From assembly GCF_000731675.1 (NCBI RefSeq), contig NZ_JMIT01000003.1:788058-852057 (forward strand): 64,000 nucleotides of DNA, in the 5' to 3' direction. A model generated the notes under the pieces. That model was not told where the DNA came from and did not search any database. It saw nothing but the letters and a program-made list of their open reading frames with translations. Positions 34,342-43,973 of this stretch are shown one piece after another. How positions within the stretch are numbered: position 1 is the stretch's first letter; each line of letters starts with the position of its first letter. The position numbers and the translations under genes are program-made. The DNA comes from Pseudomonas capeferrum. Its GTDB lineage: Bacteria > Pseudomonadota > Gammaproteobacteria > Pseudomonadales > Pseudomonadaceae.

Positions 34342-35709
34342 TCAGCTCTTCTTGATCTTCTCCGGCCGCTTCCAGCCGTCGATGTTGCGCTGGCGCGCAC
34401 GGCCCACAGCAAGCTGCCCTGCTTCAACAGTCTGGGTGATGGTCGAGCCTGCCGCAGTAGTAGCACCAGCCTGGATATCCACAGGCGCCACCAACGAGTT
34501 GTTCGAGCCGATGAACACGTCTTCGCCCATCACCGTCTTGAACTTGTTGGCGCCATCGTAGTTGCAGGTGATGGTGCCAGCGCCGATGTTGGTGCGCGCA
34601 CCGATTTCGGCATCGCCCAGGTAGCTCAGGTGGCCGGCCTTGGCGCCCTCACCCAGGTGAGCATTTTTCAGTTCGACAAAGTTACCCACATGGGCCTTGG
34701 CATCCAGCACGCTGCCCGGGCGCAGGCGCGCGAACGGGCCAGCATCGCTACCCTCGCCCATCACCGCACCTTCGATGTGGCTGTTGGCCTTGACCACCGC
34801 ACCCTTGCGCAGGGTGCTGTTCTTGATCACGCAGTTGGGGCCGATTTCTACATCGTCCTCGATCACTACCTGGCCTTCGAGGATCACGTTGATGTCGATC
34901 AGCACATCACGGCCTACGGTCACTTCACCGCGCACATCGAACCGCGCCGGGTCGCGCAGGGTGACACCCTGGGCCATCAGGCGGCGGCCTGCGCGCAACT
35001 GATAGTGGCGCTCCAGCTCGGACAGCTGGCGACGATCGTTGGCGCCCTGCACTTCCATCGGGTCATGGGGCTGCTCGGTCGCCACCACCAGGCCGTCGGA
35101 CACCGCCATGGCGATGACATCGGTCAGGTAGTACTCGCCCTGGGCATTGTTGTTCGACAAACGGCTCATCCAGTCCGCCAGGCGCGCGGCAGGCAGGGCC
35201 AGAATACCGGTGTTGCCTTCCTTGATCGCTTTCTGCGCGTCGTTGGCATCCTTGTGCTCAACGATCGCCGTTACCTTGCCCTGCTCGTCACGCACGATAC
35301 GACCATAGCCGGTCGGGTCTTCGAGGGTGACCGTGAGCAGCCCCAGTTGCTCGTCGTTGGCCTTGGCCAACAGACGCTGCAAGGTCTCCACTTCGATCAA
35401 CGGCACATCGCCGTACAGCACCAGCACGGTATCTGCGGTCAACGCCGGCAGCGCCTGAGCCACGGCATGGCCTGTACCCAGCTGCTTGTCCTGCATGACG
35501 AAGTTCAGGTCGTCAGCTGCCAGGCGCTCACGTACCTGCTCGGCACCGTGGCCAATGACCACGTGGATACCTTGCGGCTGAAGCTGGCGCGCGCTGTGGA
35601 TAACATGGCCGAGCATGGAGTTGCCGGCAACCGGGTGTAGTACCTTGGGCAGCGCCGAGCGCATGCGGGTACCTTGGCCGGCGGCGAGAATAACGATATC
35701 GAGTGACAT
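34342..35709 (-). CDS. glmU: Bifunctional GlcNAc-1-phosphate uridyltransferase/glucosamine-1-phosphate acetyltransferase
   Basis: Makes UDP-GlcNAc for peptidoglycan and LPS. The 455-residue protein has the N-terminal nucleotidyltransferase motif ILAAGQGTRMRSALPKVL (about residues 1-225) and a C-terminal left-handed beta-helix of hexapeptide repeats (about 250-440: VIEDDVEIGPN, GEGSDAGPFARLRPG, GARTNIGAGTITCNYDG). One perfect DnaA box lies at 35595-35603. It follows atpC and has its own terminator. Confidence 0.97.
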   Translation of the reverse strand: MSLDIVILAAGQGTRMRSALPKVLHPVAGNSMLGHVIHSARQLQPQGIHVVIGHGAEQVRERLAADDLNFVMQDKQLGTGHAVAQALPALTADTVLVLYGDVPLIEVETLQRLLAKANDEQLGLLTVTLEDPTGYGRIVRDEQGKVTAIVEHKDANDAQKAIKEGNTGILALPAARLADWMSRLSNNNAQGEYYLTDVIAMAVSDGLVVATEQPHDPMEVQGANDRRQLSELERHYQLRAGRRLMAQGVTLRDPARFDVRGEVTVGRDVLIDINVILEGQVVIEDDVEIGPNCVIKNSTLRKGAVVKANSHIEGAVMGEGSDAGPFARLRPGSVLDAKAHVGNFVELKNAHLGEGAKAGHLSYLGDAEIGARTNIGAGTITCNYDGANKFKTVMGEDVFIGSNNSLVAPVDIQAGATTAAGSTITQTVEAGQLAVGRARQRNIDGWKRPEKIKKS

Positions 35710-35760
35710 TACTGGCTACCAATCCTGGGCGGTCAGTGAAATGACCGGGGGGGAAATCAA

Positions 35761-35793
35761 AAAAAGAAAAAGGGTAGCCGAGGCTACCCTTTT
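35761..35793 (-). terminator. Intrinsic terminator of the atp operon
   Basis: GGGTAGCC and GGCTACCC pair around a 2-base spacer, flanked by A/T runs that give a U-rich tail on the minus strand. It lies 39 bases after the atpC stop. Confidence 0.9.
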
Positions 35794-35828
35794 ACTCAAT
35801 CGCAACAGAAGTCATCAGCCGTGGCCGA

Positions 35829-36248
35829 TTACTTGCCTTTGCGCATTTGCTGGACGGTACGCAGCTGAGCTGCGGCCTCGGCCAGACGTGCGGCGGCGGC
35901 GCCGTAGTCGAAGTCCGCGCCTTTCGTATTCAGGGCGTTCTCGGCAGCCTTGAGGGCTTCCTGAGCCTGCGCTTCATCCAGGTCTGCAGCACGTTGCACG
36001 GTATCGGCAAGCACCTTGACCATGTTCGGCTGAACCTCGAGGAAACCACCAGAGATGTAGAACACCTCTTGTGCGCCACCCTGCTTGGTCAGCGTGATCG
36101 GACCTGGCTTCAGATTGGTGATCAGCGGCGCGTGGCCTGGAGCGATACCAAGATCACCCAGGTTACCGTGCGCAACCACCATCTCGACCAGACCGGAGAA
36201 AATTTCTCCTTCCGCGCTGACGATATCGCAATGGACTGTCATAGCCAT
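35829..36248 (-). CDS. atpC: ATP synthase F1 epsilon subunit
   Basis: Central-stalk subunit that couples rotation to catalysis and inhibits ATP hydrolysis. The 139-residue protein has the N-terminal beta-sandwich (VHCDIVSAEGEIFSG, GDLGIAPGHAPLITNLKPG, YISGGFLEVQPN) and a C-terminal helical hairpin with alanine-rich repeats. It is last in the atpIBEFHAGDC operon. Confidence 0.96.
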   Translation of the reverse strand: MAMTVHCDIVSAEGEIFSGLVEMVVAHGNLGDLGIAPGHAPLITNLKPGPITLTKQGGAQEVFYISGGFLEVQPNMVKVLADTVQRAADLDEAQAQEALKAAENALNTKGADFDYGAAAARLAEAAAQLRTVQQMRKGK

Positions 36249-36268
36249 CTGCTTGCCTCAACCTGATA

Positions 36269-36286
36269 GCGCCCCTTGCGGGGCGC
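36269..36286 (-). other. Intercistronic hairpin between atpD and atpC
   Basis: GCGCCCC and GGGGCGC pair around TTGC in the 43-base atpD-atpC gap. No T-run follows. A role in mRNA stability or in tuning epsilon against beta output is inferred from position. Confidence 0.5.
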
Positions 36287-36291
36287 AGGAA

Positions 36292-37668
36292 TTACAGTTT
36301 CTTGGCTTTCTCGATCGCTTCGTCGATGCTGCCGACCATGTAGAACGCTTGTTCTGGCAGGTGGTCGTAGTCACCTTTGAGGATGCCGCTGAAGCCAGCG
36401 ATGGTGTCTTTCAGGGAAACGTACTTGCCTGGCGAACCGGTGAAGACTTCGGCCACGAAGAACGGCTGCGACAGGAAGCGCTGGATCTTACGAGCGCGGG
36501 CTACCAGTTGCTTGTCGGTCTCGGACAGTTCGTCCATACCCAGGATCGCAATGATGTCCTTCAGCTCTTTGTAGCGCTGCAGAACATACTGAACGCCACG
36601 AGCGGTGTCGTAGTGCTCGTTGCCGATCACGTTCGGGTCCAGCTGGCGCGAAGTCGAGTCCAGTGGATCGACCGCTGGGTAGATACCCAGGGAGGCGATG
36701 TCACGGGACAGAACGACGGTGGCGTCCAAGTGGGCGAAGGTGGTCGCTGGCGACGGGTCGGTCAAGTCGTCCGCAGGTACGTATACGGCCTGGACGGAGG
36801 TGATCGAACCTTCCTTGGTGGAGGTGATGCGCTCTTGCAGAACGCCCATCTCTTCAGCCAGGGTCGGCTGGTAACCTACTGCCGAAGGCATACGGCCCAG
36901 CAGTGCGGATACTTCGGTACCGGCCAGGGTGTAACGATAGATGTTGTCGACGAACAGCAGAACGTCGTTACCTTCGTCACGGAACTTCTCAGCCATGGTC
37001 AGGCCGGTCAGCGCTACGCGCAGACGGTTTCCTGGTGGCTCGTTCATCTGACCGTAGACCAGCGCTACTTTGTCGAGAACGTTGGAGTCCTTCATCTCGT
37101 GGTAGAAGTCGTTACCCTCACGAGTACGCTCACCCACACCAGCGAACACGGAGTAACCGCTGTGTTCCATGGCGATGTTACGGATCAGTTCCATCATGTT
37201 TACGGTCTTGCCGACACCGGCACCACCGAACAGACCAACCTTACCACCCTTGGCGAACGGGCAAACCAGGTCGATAACCTTGATGCCGGTTTCCAGCAGG
37301 TCGTTGCCGCCTGCCTGGTCAGCGAACGAAGGCGCTGGCTGGTGGATACCGCGACGCTCTTCTTCACCGATCGGGCCGGCTTCGTCGATCGGGTTGCCCA
37401 GTACGTCCATGATACGGCCGAGAGTGGCCTTACCAACAGGAACGGAAATGGCAGCACCGGTGTCGACGACATCCAGACCGCGCTTCAAGCCTTCGGTGGA
37501 GCCCATCGCAATGGTACGAACCACGCCGTCGCCCAGCTGCTGCTGAACTTCGAGGGTGGTTTCCGCGCCTTGTACTTTCAGCGCGTTGTATACACTCGGC
37601 ACGACGTCACGTGGGAATTCCACGTCGATGACGGCGCCGATGATTTGAACGATACGTCCGCTACTCAT
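36292..37668 (-). CDS. atpD: ATP synthase F1 beta subunit
   Basis: Catalytic nucleotide-binding subunit. The 458-residue protein contains the P-loop GGAGVGKT, VFAGVGERTREGNDFYHEM, the LFVDNIYRYTLAG segment and the catalytic-site signature PAVDPLDSTSR. Length and order match other gammaproteobacteria. Confidence 0.98.
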   Translation of the reverse strand: MSSGRIVQIIGAVIDVEFPRDVVPSVYNALKVQGAETTLEVQQQLGDGVVRTIAMGSTEGLKRGLDVVDTGAAISVPVGKATLGRIMDVLGNPIDEAGPIGEEERRGIHQPAPSFADQAGGNDLLETGIKVIDLVCPFAKGGKVGLFGGAGVGKTVNMMELIRNIAMEHSGYSVFAGVGERTREGNDFYHEMKDSNVLDKVALVYGQMNEPPGNRLRVALTGLTMAEKFRDEGNDVLLFVDNIYRYTLAGTEVSALLGRMPSAVGYQPTLAEEMGVLQERITSTKEGSITSVQAVYVPADDLTDPSPATTFAHLDATVVLSRDIASLGIYPAVDPLDSTSRQLDPNVIGNEHYDTARGVQYVLQRYKELKDIIAILGMDELSETDKQLVARARKIQRFLSQPFFVAEVFTGSPGKYVSLKDTIAGFSGILKGDYDHLPEQAFYMVGSIDEAIEKAKKL

Positions 37669-37695
37669 AGCTGGATCCTCTGAATATGTGAACCG

Positions 37696-38556
37696 TTAAA
37701 CCGCGGCAGCGCCGCCGACGATTTCCGAGATCTCCTGGGTGATCGCAGCCTGACGCGCCTTGTTGTAGATCAATTGCAGCTCTTTGATCAAATCACCGGC
37801 GTTGTCTGTGGCGTTTTTCATGGCGATCATCCGGGCCGCTTGTTCAGCAGCGTTGTTCTCGACCACCGCCTGGTATACCTGCGACTCCACGTAACGCACC
37901 ATCAAGCCGTCCAGCAGCTCTTTTGCGTCGGGTTCGTACAGGTAGTCCCAGTGGTGCTTGAGTTCCTGATCCGGGGTTGCCACCAACGGTACCAATTGCT
38001 CGACCGTTGGCTTCTGGGTCATGGTGTTGATGAACTTGTTCGAAACCACCGAGAGGCGATCGATACGGCCGTCCATGTAGGCGTCCAGCATCACTTTGAC
38101 GGAGCCGATCAGATCGTTGATCGATGGCTCTTCGCCCAAGTGGCTGATCGCTGCTACGACGTTGCCGCCAAAGATGCGGAAGAAAGTCGCACCCTTGCTG
38201 CCAATCACGCACAGGTCGATTTCCACGCCCTGTTCGCGGTTTGCGCTCATGTCCTTGACCAGGGCCTTGAACAGGTTGGTATTCAAGCCACCGCACAGAC
38301 CACGGTCACTGCTCACCACGATATAACCGGCGCGCTTTACAGGGCGCTCGATCATGAACGGGTGGCGGTATTCCGGGTTGGCGTTGGCCAGATGACCGAT
38401 CACCTGGCGGATACGCTCCGCGTAAGGACGGCTAGCAGCCATGCGCATTTGTGCCCTGCGCATCTTGCTGACCGCCACTTTCTCCATGGCGCTGGTAATT
38501 TTTTGCGTGCTTTTGATGCTCGCAATCTTACTGCGAATCTCTTTTGCGCCTGCCAT
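37696..38556 (-). CDS. atpG: ATP synthase F1 gamma subunit
   Basis: Rotating central shaft of F1. The 286-residue protein starts MAGAKEIRSKIASIKSTQKIT and ends with the conserved ATDNAGDLIKELQLIYNKARQA-type helix (NKARQAAITQEISEIVGGA). The SSDRGLCGGLNTN segment is also diagnostic. Confidence 0.97.
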   Translation of the reverse strand: MAGAKEIRSKIASIKSTQKITSAMEKVAVSKMRRAQMRMAASRPYAERIRQVIGHLANANPEYRHPFMIERPVKRAGYIVVSSDRGLCGGLNTNLFKALVKDMSANREQGVEIDLCVIGSKGATFFRIFGGNVVAAISHLGEEPSINDLIGSVKVMLDAYMDGRIDRLSVVSNKFINTMTQKPTVEQLVPLVATPDQELKHHWDYLYEPDAKELLDGLMVRYVESQVYQAVVENNAAEQAARMIAMKNATDNAGDLIKELQLIYNKARQAAITQEISEIVGGAAAV

Positions 38557-38577
38557 GTATCACCTATCAGGTTAGCA

Positions 38578-38599
38578 AGCGGGGGCCAGGGCCCCCGCT
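38578..38599 (-). other. Intercistronic hairpin between atpA and atpG
   Basis: AGCGGGGGCC and GGCCCCCGCT are perfect 10-base arms with a 2-base centre in the 48-base atpA-atpG gap. It is a very stable stem without a T-run, so RNA processing or stability is more likely than termination within this essential operon. Confidence 0.5.
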
Positions 38600-38604
38600 G
38601 CGGC

Positions 38605-40149
38605 TTACCAGGTCTGGGTGGCCTTGAACTTCTCGATACCGGCTTTCAGGCCTGCGTCGATTTCGTCGTTGAAGTCACCCTTCACGTTGATCTTCGCCAT
38701 CAGTTCAGCGTGATCACGGTTGAAGAAGGCGATCAGTGCTTGCTCGAAGCTGCCGATCTTGGAGACTTCTACGTCGGTCAGGAAGCCACGCTCAGCGGCG
38801 TACAGCGACAGGGCCATGTCCGCGATGGACATCGGCGCGTACTGCTTCTGCTTCATCAGCTCGGTAACGCGCTGACCATGCTCCAGCTGCTTGCGGGTCG
38901 CTTCGTCCAGATCGGACGCGAACTGGGCGAATGCAGCCAGTTCACGGTACTGAGCCAGCGCGGTACGAATACCACCGGACAGCTTCTTGATGATCTTGGT
39001 CTGAGCGGCACCACCTACGCGGGATACCGAAACACCGGCGTTCACTGCAGGGCGGATGCCCGAGTTGAACATGGCCGATTCCAGGAAGATCTGACCGTCG
39101 GTGATCGAGATCACGTTGGTCGGAACGAACGCGGAAACGTCGCCAGCCTGGGTTTCGATGATCGGCAGCGCGGTCAGGGAACCGGTTTTACCAGTCACAG
39201 CACCGTTGGTGAACTTCTCGACGTACTCTTCCGAAACGCGCGATGCACGCTCCAGCAGACGGGAGTGGAGATAGAACACGTCGCCTGGGTATGCTTCGCG
39301 TCCTGGTGGACGGCGCAGCAGCAGGGAGATCTGACGGTAGGCAACAGCCTGCTTGGACAGGTCATCGTAAACGATCAGTGCGTCTTCACCGCGGTCACGG
39401 AAGAACTCGCCCATGGTGCAACCGGCGTATGGCGCCAGGAATTGCAGTGCGGCGGATTCCGAAGCACTGGCAACAACCACGATGGTGTTGGCCAGGGCGC
39501 CGTTTTCTTCCAGCTTGCGAACGATGTTGGCGACGGTGGAACGCTTCTGGCCGACAGCAACATAAACACAGAAAATACCGGAGTCTTTCTGGTTGATGAT
39601 GGCGTCGATGGCCATGGCGGTCTTGCCGATCTGACGGTCACCGATGATCAGCTCACGCTGGCCACGGCCGACAGGGATCATGGCGTCGACAGATTTGTAG
39701 CCAGTCTGTACAGGCTGGTCTACCGACTTACGCCAGATCACGCCTGGAGCAACTTTCTCGACCGCGTCGGTCTGGGTGTTGCCCAGAGGACCTTTGCCGT
39801 CGATCGGGTTGCCCAGTGCGTCGACGACGCGACCCAGCAGTTCCTTACCAACTGGAACTTCCAGGATGCGGCCGGTGCACTTGGCGCTCATGCCTTCGGC
39901 GAGGGTGTCGTAGGCACCCAGGATCACTGCACCTACGGAGTCTTGCTCCAGGTTCAGGGCCATGCCGTAGACGCCGCCAGGGAACTCGATCATTTCGCCG
40001 TACATGACGTCGGCCAGACCGTGGATCCGCACGATACCGTCGGAAACCGAAACGACGGTACCTTCGTTACGGGCTTGGGAGCTCACATCGAGGTTGTCGA
40101 TGCGGCCCTTGATGATTTCACTAATTTCGGAAGGATTGAGTTGCTGCAT
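38605..40149 (-). CDS. atpA: ATP synthase F1 alpha subunit
   Basis: Regulatory nucleotide-binding subunit. The 514-residue protein has the N-terminal MQQLNPSEISEIIKGRI, the P-loop GDRQIGKT, YVAVGQKRSTVANI and the signature PAVNAGVSVSRVGG. It follows atpH by 21 bases. Confidence 0.98.
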   Translation of the reverse strand: MQQLNPSEISEIIKGRIDNLDVSSQARNEGTVVSVSDGIVRIHGLADVMYGEMIEFPGGVYGMALNLEQDSVGAVILGAYDTLAEGMSAKCTGRILEVPVGKELLGRVVDALGNPIDGKGPLGNTQTDAVEKVAPGVIWRKSVDQPVQTGYKSVDAMIPVGRGQRELIIGDRQIGKTAMAIDAIINQKDSGIFCVYVAVGQKRSTVANIVRKLEENGALANTIVVVASASESAALQFLAPYAGCTMGEFFRDRGEDALIVYDDLSKQAVAYRQISLLLRRPPGREAYPGDVFYLHSRLLERASRVSEEYVEKFTNGAVTGKTGSLTALPIIETQAGDVSAFVPTNVISITDGQIFLESAMFNSGIRPAVNAGVSVSRVGGAAQTKIIKKLSGGIRTALAQYRELAAFAQFASDLDEATRKQLEHGQRVTELMKQKQYAPMSIADMALSLYAAERGFLTDVEVSKIGSFEQALIAFFNRDHAELMAKINVKGDFNDEIDAGLKAGIEKFKATQTW

Positions 40150-40170
40150 TGCTCTGCTGCCCCTTCAAAC

Positions 40171-40707
40171 TCAAGATTTCAATGCTTCGGCCAGTTTCGC
40201 GATTTTGCCGCGAACAGAGCCATCGATTACCAGGTCACCAGCGCGGATGACGACGCCGCCAATCAGGCTGGCATCCTCCGACGCGTGCAGGCGCACTTCC
40301 TGGCCTAACCGTGCACTGAGAACCTTGGCGAGTTTGTCTTGCTGTTCTTGGTTCAACGCGAAGGCACTGGTGACTTCCACGTCCACGGATTTCTCTTGCT
40401 CGGCCTTGTACAGGTCGAACAGAGCGGCAATCTCCGGCAGAAGCAGGAGACGGTCGTTTTCCGCGGCAACATGAATGAAATTCTGTGCCTGTGCATTGAA
40501 CTTGTCACCGCACACGTCAATGAACGTGGCGGCCTTTTCTGCGCTCGTCAGTCGCGGGGCCTTGAGCAGGCGCTGCATGGTGTCGTCTTGCGACACCGCA
40601 GCAGCCAGGCCGAGCATGGCTGACCAATTGGCCAGTTGCTGATGGGCCTGGGCATGCTCAAAGGCAGCCTTAGCGTAAGGTCGGGCCAACGTGGTCAGTT
40701 CTGCCAT
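40171..40707 (-). CDS. atpH: ATP synthase F1 delta subunit
   Basis: Connects F1 to the peripheral stalk. The 178-residue protein has the N-terminal six-helix domain ([19 protein letters not shown]) and the C-terminal conserved [31 protein letters not shown]. Confidence 0.97.
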
Positions 40708-40719
40708 GATCGCCCTCGC

Positions 40720-41190
40720 TTAAATTTCAGCGGCCAGTTTGTTAACCAGCTCCGCATGCGCGTTTTGATCGATTGTGGCGCCAAGGATCTTTTCAGCACC
40801 GCCAACGGCCAGGGCACCCACTTGGGCACGCAGGGCGTCTTTAGCGCTGTTCAGTTCCTGTTCGATCTCGGCCAGAGCCTGAGCCTTCACACGGTCAGCT
40901 TCGACGCGGGCCTGATCACGGGCTTCCTCGACAAGCTGAGCAGCGCGTTTCTTGCTTTGCTCAATGATTTCGGCTGCCTGTGCTTTAGCTTCACGCAGTT
41001 GCTGACCCGCTTTCTCTTGGGCCAGCTCCAGGTCGCGAGCTGCGCGGTTGGCAGCGTCCAAGCCGTCGGCAATCTTCTTTTGACGCTCTTGCAGAGCAGT
41101 GATGACCGGAGGCCATACGTACTTCATGCAGAAGAGTACAAAAATCAGGAAAGCAACGGATTGGCCAATCAGGGTTGCATTAATGTTCAC
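40720..41190 (-). CDS. atpF: ATP synthase Fo b subunit
   Basis: Peripheral-stalk subunit: one N-terminal membrane helix (LIGQSVAFLIFVLFCMKYVW) followed by a long Ala/Glu/Lys/Gln-rich helix that dimerises and contacts delta. Length 156 residues is standard. Confidence 0.97.
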   Translation of the reverse strand: MNINATLIGQSVAFLIFVLFCMKYVWPPVITALQERQKKIADGLDAANRAARDLELAQEKAGQQLREAKAQAAEIIEQSKKRAAQLVEEARDQARVEADRVKAQALAEIEQELNSAKDALRAQVGALAVGGAEKILGATIDQNAHAELVNKLAAEI

Positions 41191-41248
41191 GCCAACACCT
41201 CGCTCGGTCTTAATTCATCACAGCACATCAACTCGTTGTGACGAGTGA

Positions 41249-41506
41249 TTAGCCGGCGATCTGACCAACGAAGGGGTTCGCGAAGGTGAAGAACAGAGCA
41301 ATACCAACACCGATCATGGTTACGGCGTCGAGCAGACCGGCAACGATGAACATTTTGACCTGCAGCATCGGAACCATTTCTGGTTGACGAGCAGCGCCTT
41401 CCAGGAATTTGCCGCCCAGCAGGCCGAAACCAATGGCGGTACCCAGAGCACCCAGGCCGATCAGCAGAGCAACAGCGATAGCGGTCAGACCAACTACAGT
41501 TTCCAT
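41249..41506 (-). CDS. atpE: ATP synthase Fo c subunit
   Basis: Proton-binding ring subunit, a two-helix hairpin of 85 residues. The polar loop AARQPE and the second helix with the essential acidic residue ([17 protein letters not shown], Asp) are visible. A very strong GGGAGGAAAG ribosome-binding site and a 142-base leader precede it, consistent with the high copy number of c. Confidence 0.97.
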
Positions 41507-41648
41507 CTTTCCTCCCGACTTTTACGTCGTATTGGTTAGGTTTTTAGTTTGAAGCGGTAAAACAAATCGTGAGTACAGCTGCCCTTGCGGACTTTTTAAG
41601 CCCTCCCCCCGTACCGGCGGGGAAGGCTATCAGACACGCCAGGCGGTC

Positions 41649-42518
41649 TTAATGGTTATCTTCGTGCGCCATCGACAGGTAGACGATGGTCAGCATCATG
41701 AAGATGAAAGCTTGCAGGGTGATGATCAGGATGTGGAACACAGCCCACGCCCATTGCAGCACCACACCCAGGCCGCTCAGCCACAGCAGGCCCGAGCCGA
41801 ACATGACGGCGATCAGGATGAACACCAGCTCACCGGCGTACATGTTGCCGAACAGACGCAGTGCCAGCGAGATCGGCTTGGCGATCAGGGTGACGAATTC
41901 CAGCAGGAAGTTCACCGGGATCAGCAGGGCTTGAACGAAGATGTTCTTGCTGCCGAACGGGTGCAGGGTCAGCTCACCGATGAAGCCGCCCAGGCCCTTG
42001 ACCTTGATGCTGTAGAAGATGATCAGGGCAAACACGCTGAAGGCCATGGCCAGGGTCGCGTTCGGGTCGGTAGTCGACACGGCGCGGAACGGAATGTGCG
42101 GATCACCGGAGATCAGGATGGCCAGCTGAGGAATCCAGTCGACCGGTACCAGGTCGACGGCGTTCATCAGGAATACCCAGACGAAGATGGTCAGTGCCAG
42201 CGGAGCGATCACCGGGCTACGGCCGTGGAAGGAGTCCTTCACGCTGCCGTTGACGAAGTCGACCATCACTTCGACGAAGTTCTGCAGGCCGCCGGGTTGG
42301 CCGGAGGTCGCCTTCTTCGCCGCCATGCGGAAGATGAACAGGAAGATCAGACCCAGCGCAACGGACCAACCCAGGGTGTCCAGGTGGAACGCCCAGAAGC
42401 CCATTGCCTTGGCTTCTGCAGCCGAATGGGCAAAGCCCCAGCTGCCGTCTGGTAGTTGACCGTAGGTCAGGTTCTGCAAGTGGTGCTGGATATAGCCCGA
42501 AGCGGTTTCTGCTGCCAT
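41649..42518 (-). CDS. atpB: ATP synthase Fo a subunit
   Basis: Stator channel subunit. The 289-residue membrane protein contains ISLALRLFGNMYAGELV, with the essential arginine facing the c-ring, and PFHGRSPVIAPL-type (DSFHGRSPVIAPLALTIF) and WAVFHILIITLQAFIFMMLTIVYL helices. Confidence 0.97.
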   Translation of the reverse strand: MAAETASGYIQHHLQNLTYGQLPDGSWGFAHSAAEAKAMGFWAFHLDTLGWSVALGLIFLFIFRMAAKKATSGQPGGLQNFVEVMVDFVNGSVKDSFHGRSPVIAPLALTIFVWVFLMNAVDLVPVDWIPQLAILISGDPHIPFRAVSTTDPNATLAMAFSVFALIIFYSIKVKGLGGFIGELTLHPFGSKNIFVQALLIPVNFLLEFVTLIAKPISLALRLFGNMYAGELVFILIAVMFGSGLLWLSGLGVVLQWAWAVFHILIITLQAFIFMMLTIVYLSMAHEDNH

Positions 42519-42534
42519 GGTTGCCTCAAACGCC

Positions 42535-42942
42535 CTAAGGTCTCGAAAGTCTTTTATTCATTAGCAGTGGCGCGAACCAGCTGACCATTAGGGTCAGCAG
42601 GAAGACGCCGAATACTGCTAACGGCGCCAATGGCTTCACTCCTGCGAAGGTCAATGCAAACAGCACTGCCGTCAAAATCATTTTGCCTGCCTCGCCAGCG
42701 TAGAACGACTTGACGATGGCCTGCGCTGCCCGGGCTCCGCTAAAGCGAAACGCCTTCCAGGCGAAATACACATTGGGTAGCCAGGCAATCAAACCTCCGC
42801 AGAGACCTGAATATCCACTGACCGCCCCTTTCCACTGCCACACCACCAAGGTTGCCAGCAGAAGTACTACACATTGAGTCAACAGTACCGGAAAAACCGC
42901 CCAGCGATGGAAAGGCAAGCGGTTTGGCGTGCGGATTTCCAT
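42535..42942 (-). CDS. atpI: ATP synthase subunit I
   Basis: A 135-residue, four-helix membrane protein, first in the atp operon, thought to assist assembly of the c-ring. It includes GYSGLCGGLIAWLPNVYFAWKAFRF and AGEAGKMILTAVLFALTF, typical of AtpI. ATG 42942 has GAGGAG 8 bases upstream, so the longer frame is not used. Confidence 0.93.
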   Translation of the reverse strand: MEIRTPNRLPFHRWAVFPVLLTQCVVLLLATLVVWQWKGAVSGYSGLCGGLIAWLPNVYFAWKAFRFSGARAAQAIVKSFYAGEAGKMILTAVLFALTFAGVKPLAPLAVFGVFLLTLMVSWFAPLLMNKRLSRP

Positions 42943-43020
42943 CACAACTGCTCCTCGGAAGTCGACCAACAAGTCAGCTATGACTTGGCATAATTTGTGC
43001 CGACAAAATGCGCGCAGAGT

Positions 43021-43042
43021 ATAGGGGTGGATTAACCCCTAT
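43021..43042 (-). terminator. Stem-loop after parB
   Basis: ATAGGGGT and ACCCCTAT form an 8-base stem 49 bases after the parB stop, before the atpI start. It probably separates the parAB and atp transcripts. The tail is not U-rich, so confidence is moderate. Confidence 0.45.
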
Positions 43043-43091
43043 TCAACTCTTCGGTAGTGATTTCCGACTGCGCGCTACAACAGGAATTGTT

Positions 43092-43964
43092 TCAGCGGAT
43101 GTGAGCAAGGACGCCTTGCAACTCGTCAAGCGAGTTGTAGCGAATAACCAACTGCCCTTTGCCCTTGTTCCCATGACGGATCTGCACGGCCGAGCCCAGG
43201 CGCTCTGCGAGCCGCTGTTCAAGGCGTGCGATATCCGGATCAGGTTTGCTCGGTTCGACCGGATCAGGCTTGTCACTGAGCCACTGACGTACCAGTGCCT
43301 CGGTTTGGCGCACGGTGAGGCCACGTGCGACAACATGACGCGCCCCCTCCTCCTGACGATTCTCTTCAAGGCCGAGCAAAGCGCGAGCATGACCCATCTC
43401 CAGGTCGCCATGGGCGAGCATGGTCTTGATCGCTTCAGGCAGCGTGATCAGGCGCAACAGGTTGGCCACGGTAACCCGCGACTTGCCAATGGCATCGGCC
43501 ACCTGCTGCTGGGTCAGTTCGAACTCCTGCTGCAGGCGCTGCAGGGCGAGGGCCTCTTCCAGCGGGTTGAGGTCTTCGCGCTGGATGTTCTCGATCAGCG
43601 CCATGGCGATGGCCGCCTCGTCCGCCACTTCGCGGACCATGGCCGGCACGGTGTCCAGGCCAGCCTGCTGGGTAGCGCGCCAGCGGCGCTCACCGGCGAT
43701 GATCTCGTAGCGGTTGTCGCCCACCGGGCGAACCACGATCGGCTGCATCACGCCATGGGTGCGAATCGAGTGCGCGAGTTCTTCCAGCGCCACCGGGTCC
43801 ATGTCGCGACGCGGCTGGTACTTGCCACGCTGGATCAGCTCGACCGGCAGGTGTTGCAGTTCCTTCTGGTCGATCTTGACAGCCTGCTCTTCGAGCGCGC
43901 TGACGGAAGGACCACTGAGCAGAGCATCCAACCCACGTCCGAGACCTCGTTTCTTAACGGCCAT
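43092..43964 (-). CDS. parB: Chromosome partitioning protein ParB
   Basis: CTP-dependent clamp that binds parS, spreads and loads SMC. The 290-residue protein has the CTPase/ParB core motif IVVRPVGDNRYEIIAGERRWRA (GERRWRA), the EDLNPLEEA segment, and a helix-turn-helix TQQQVADAIGKSRVTVANLLRL. Three parS sites occur in this window (14614, 55494, 56124). Confidence 0.97.
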   Translation of the reverse strand: MAVKKRGLGRGLDALLSGPSVSALEEQAVKIDQKELQHLPVELIQRGKYQPRRDMDPVALEELAHSIRTHGVMQPIVVRPVGDNRYEIIAGERRWRATQQAGLDTVPAMVREVADEAAIAMALIENIQREDLNPLEEALALQRLQQEFELTQQQVADAIGKSRVTVANLLRLITLPEAIKTMLAHGDLEMGHARALLGLEENRQEEGARHVVARGLTVRQTEALVRQWLSDKPDPVEPSKPDPDIARLEQRLAERLGSAVQIRHGNKGKGQLVIRYNSLDELQGVLAHIR

Positions 43965-43973
43965 ACGGATTCC

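Noticed and set aside
36085..40308. Long plus-strand frames (532 and 844 codons) opposite atpD, atpG and atpA
   Set aside because: Shadows of the ATP synthase genes: no ribosome-binding sites, no protein-like motifs, and full overlap with conserved genes.
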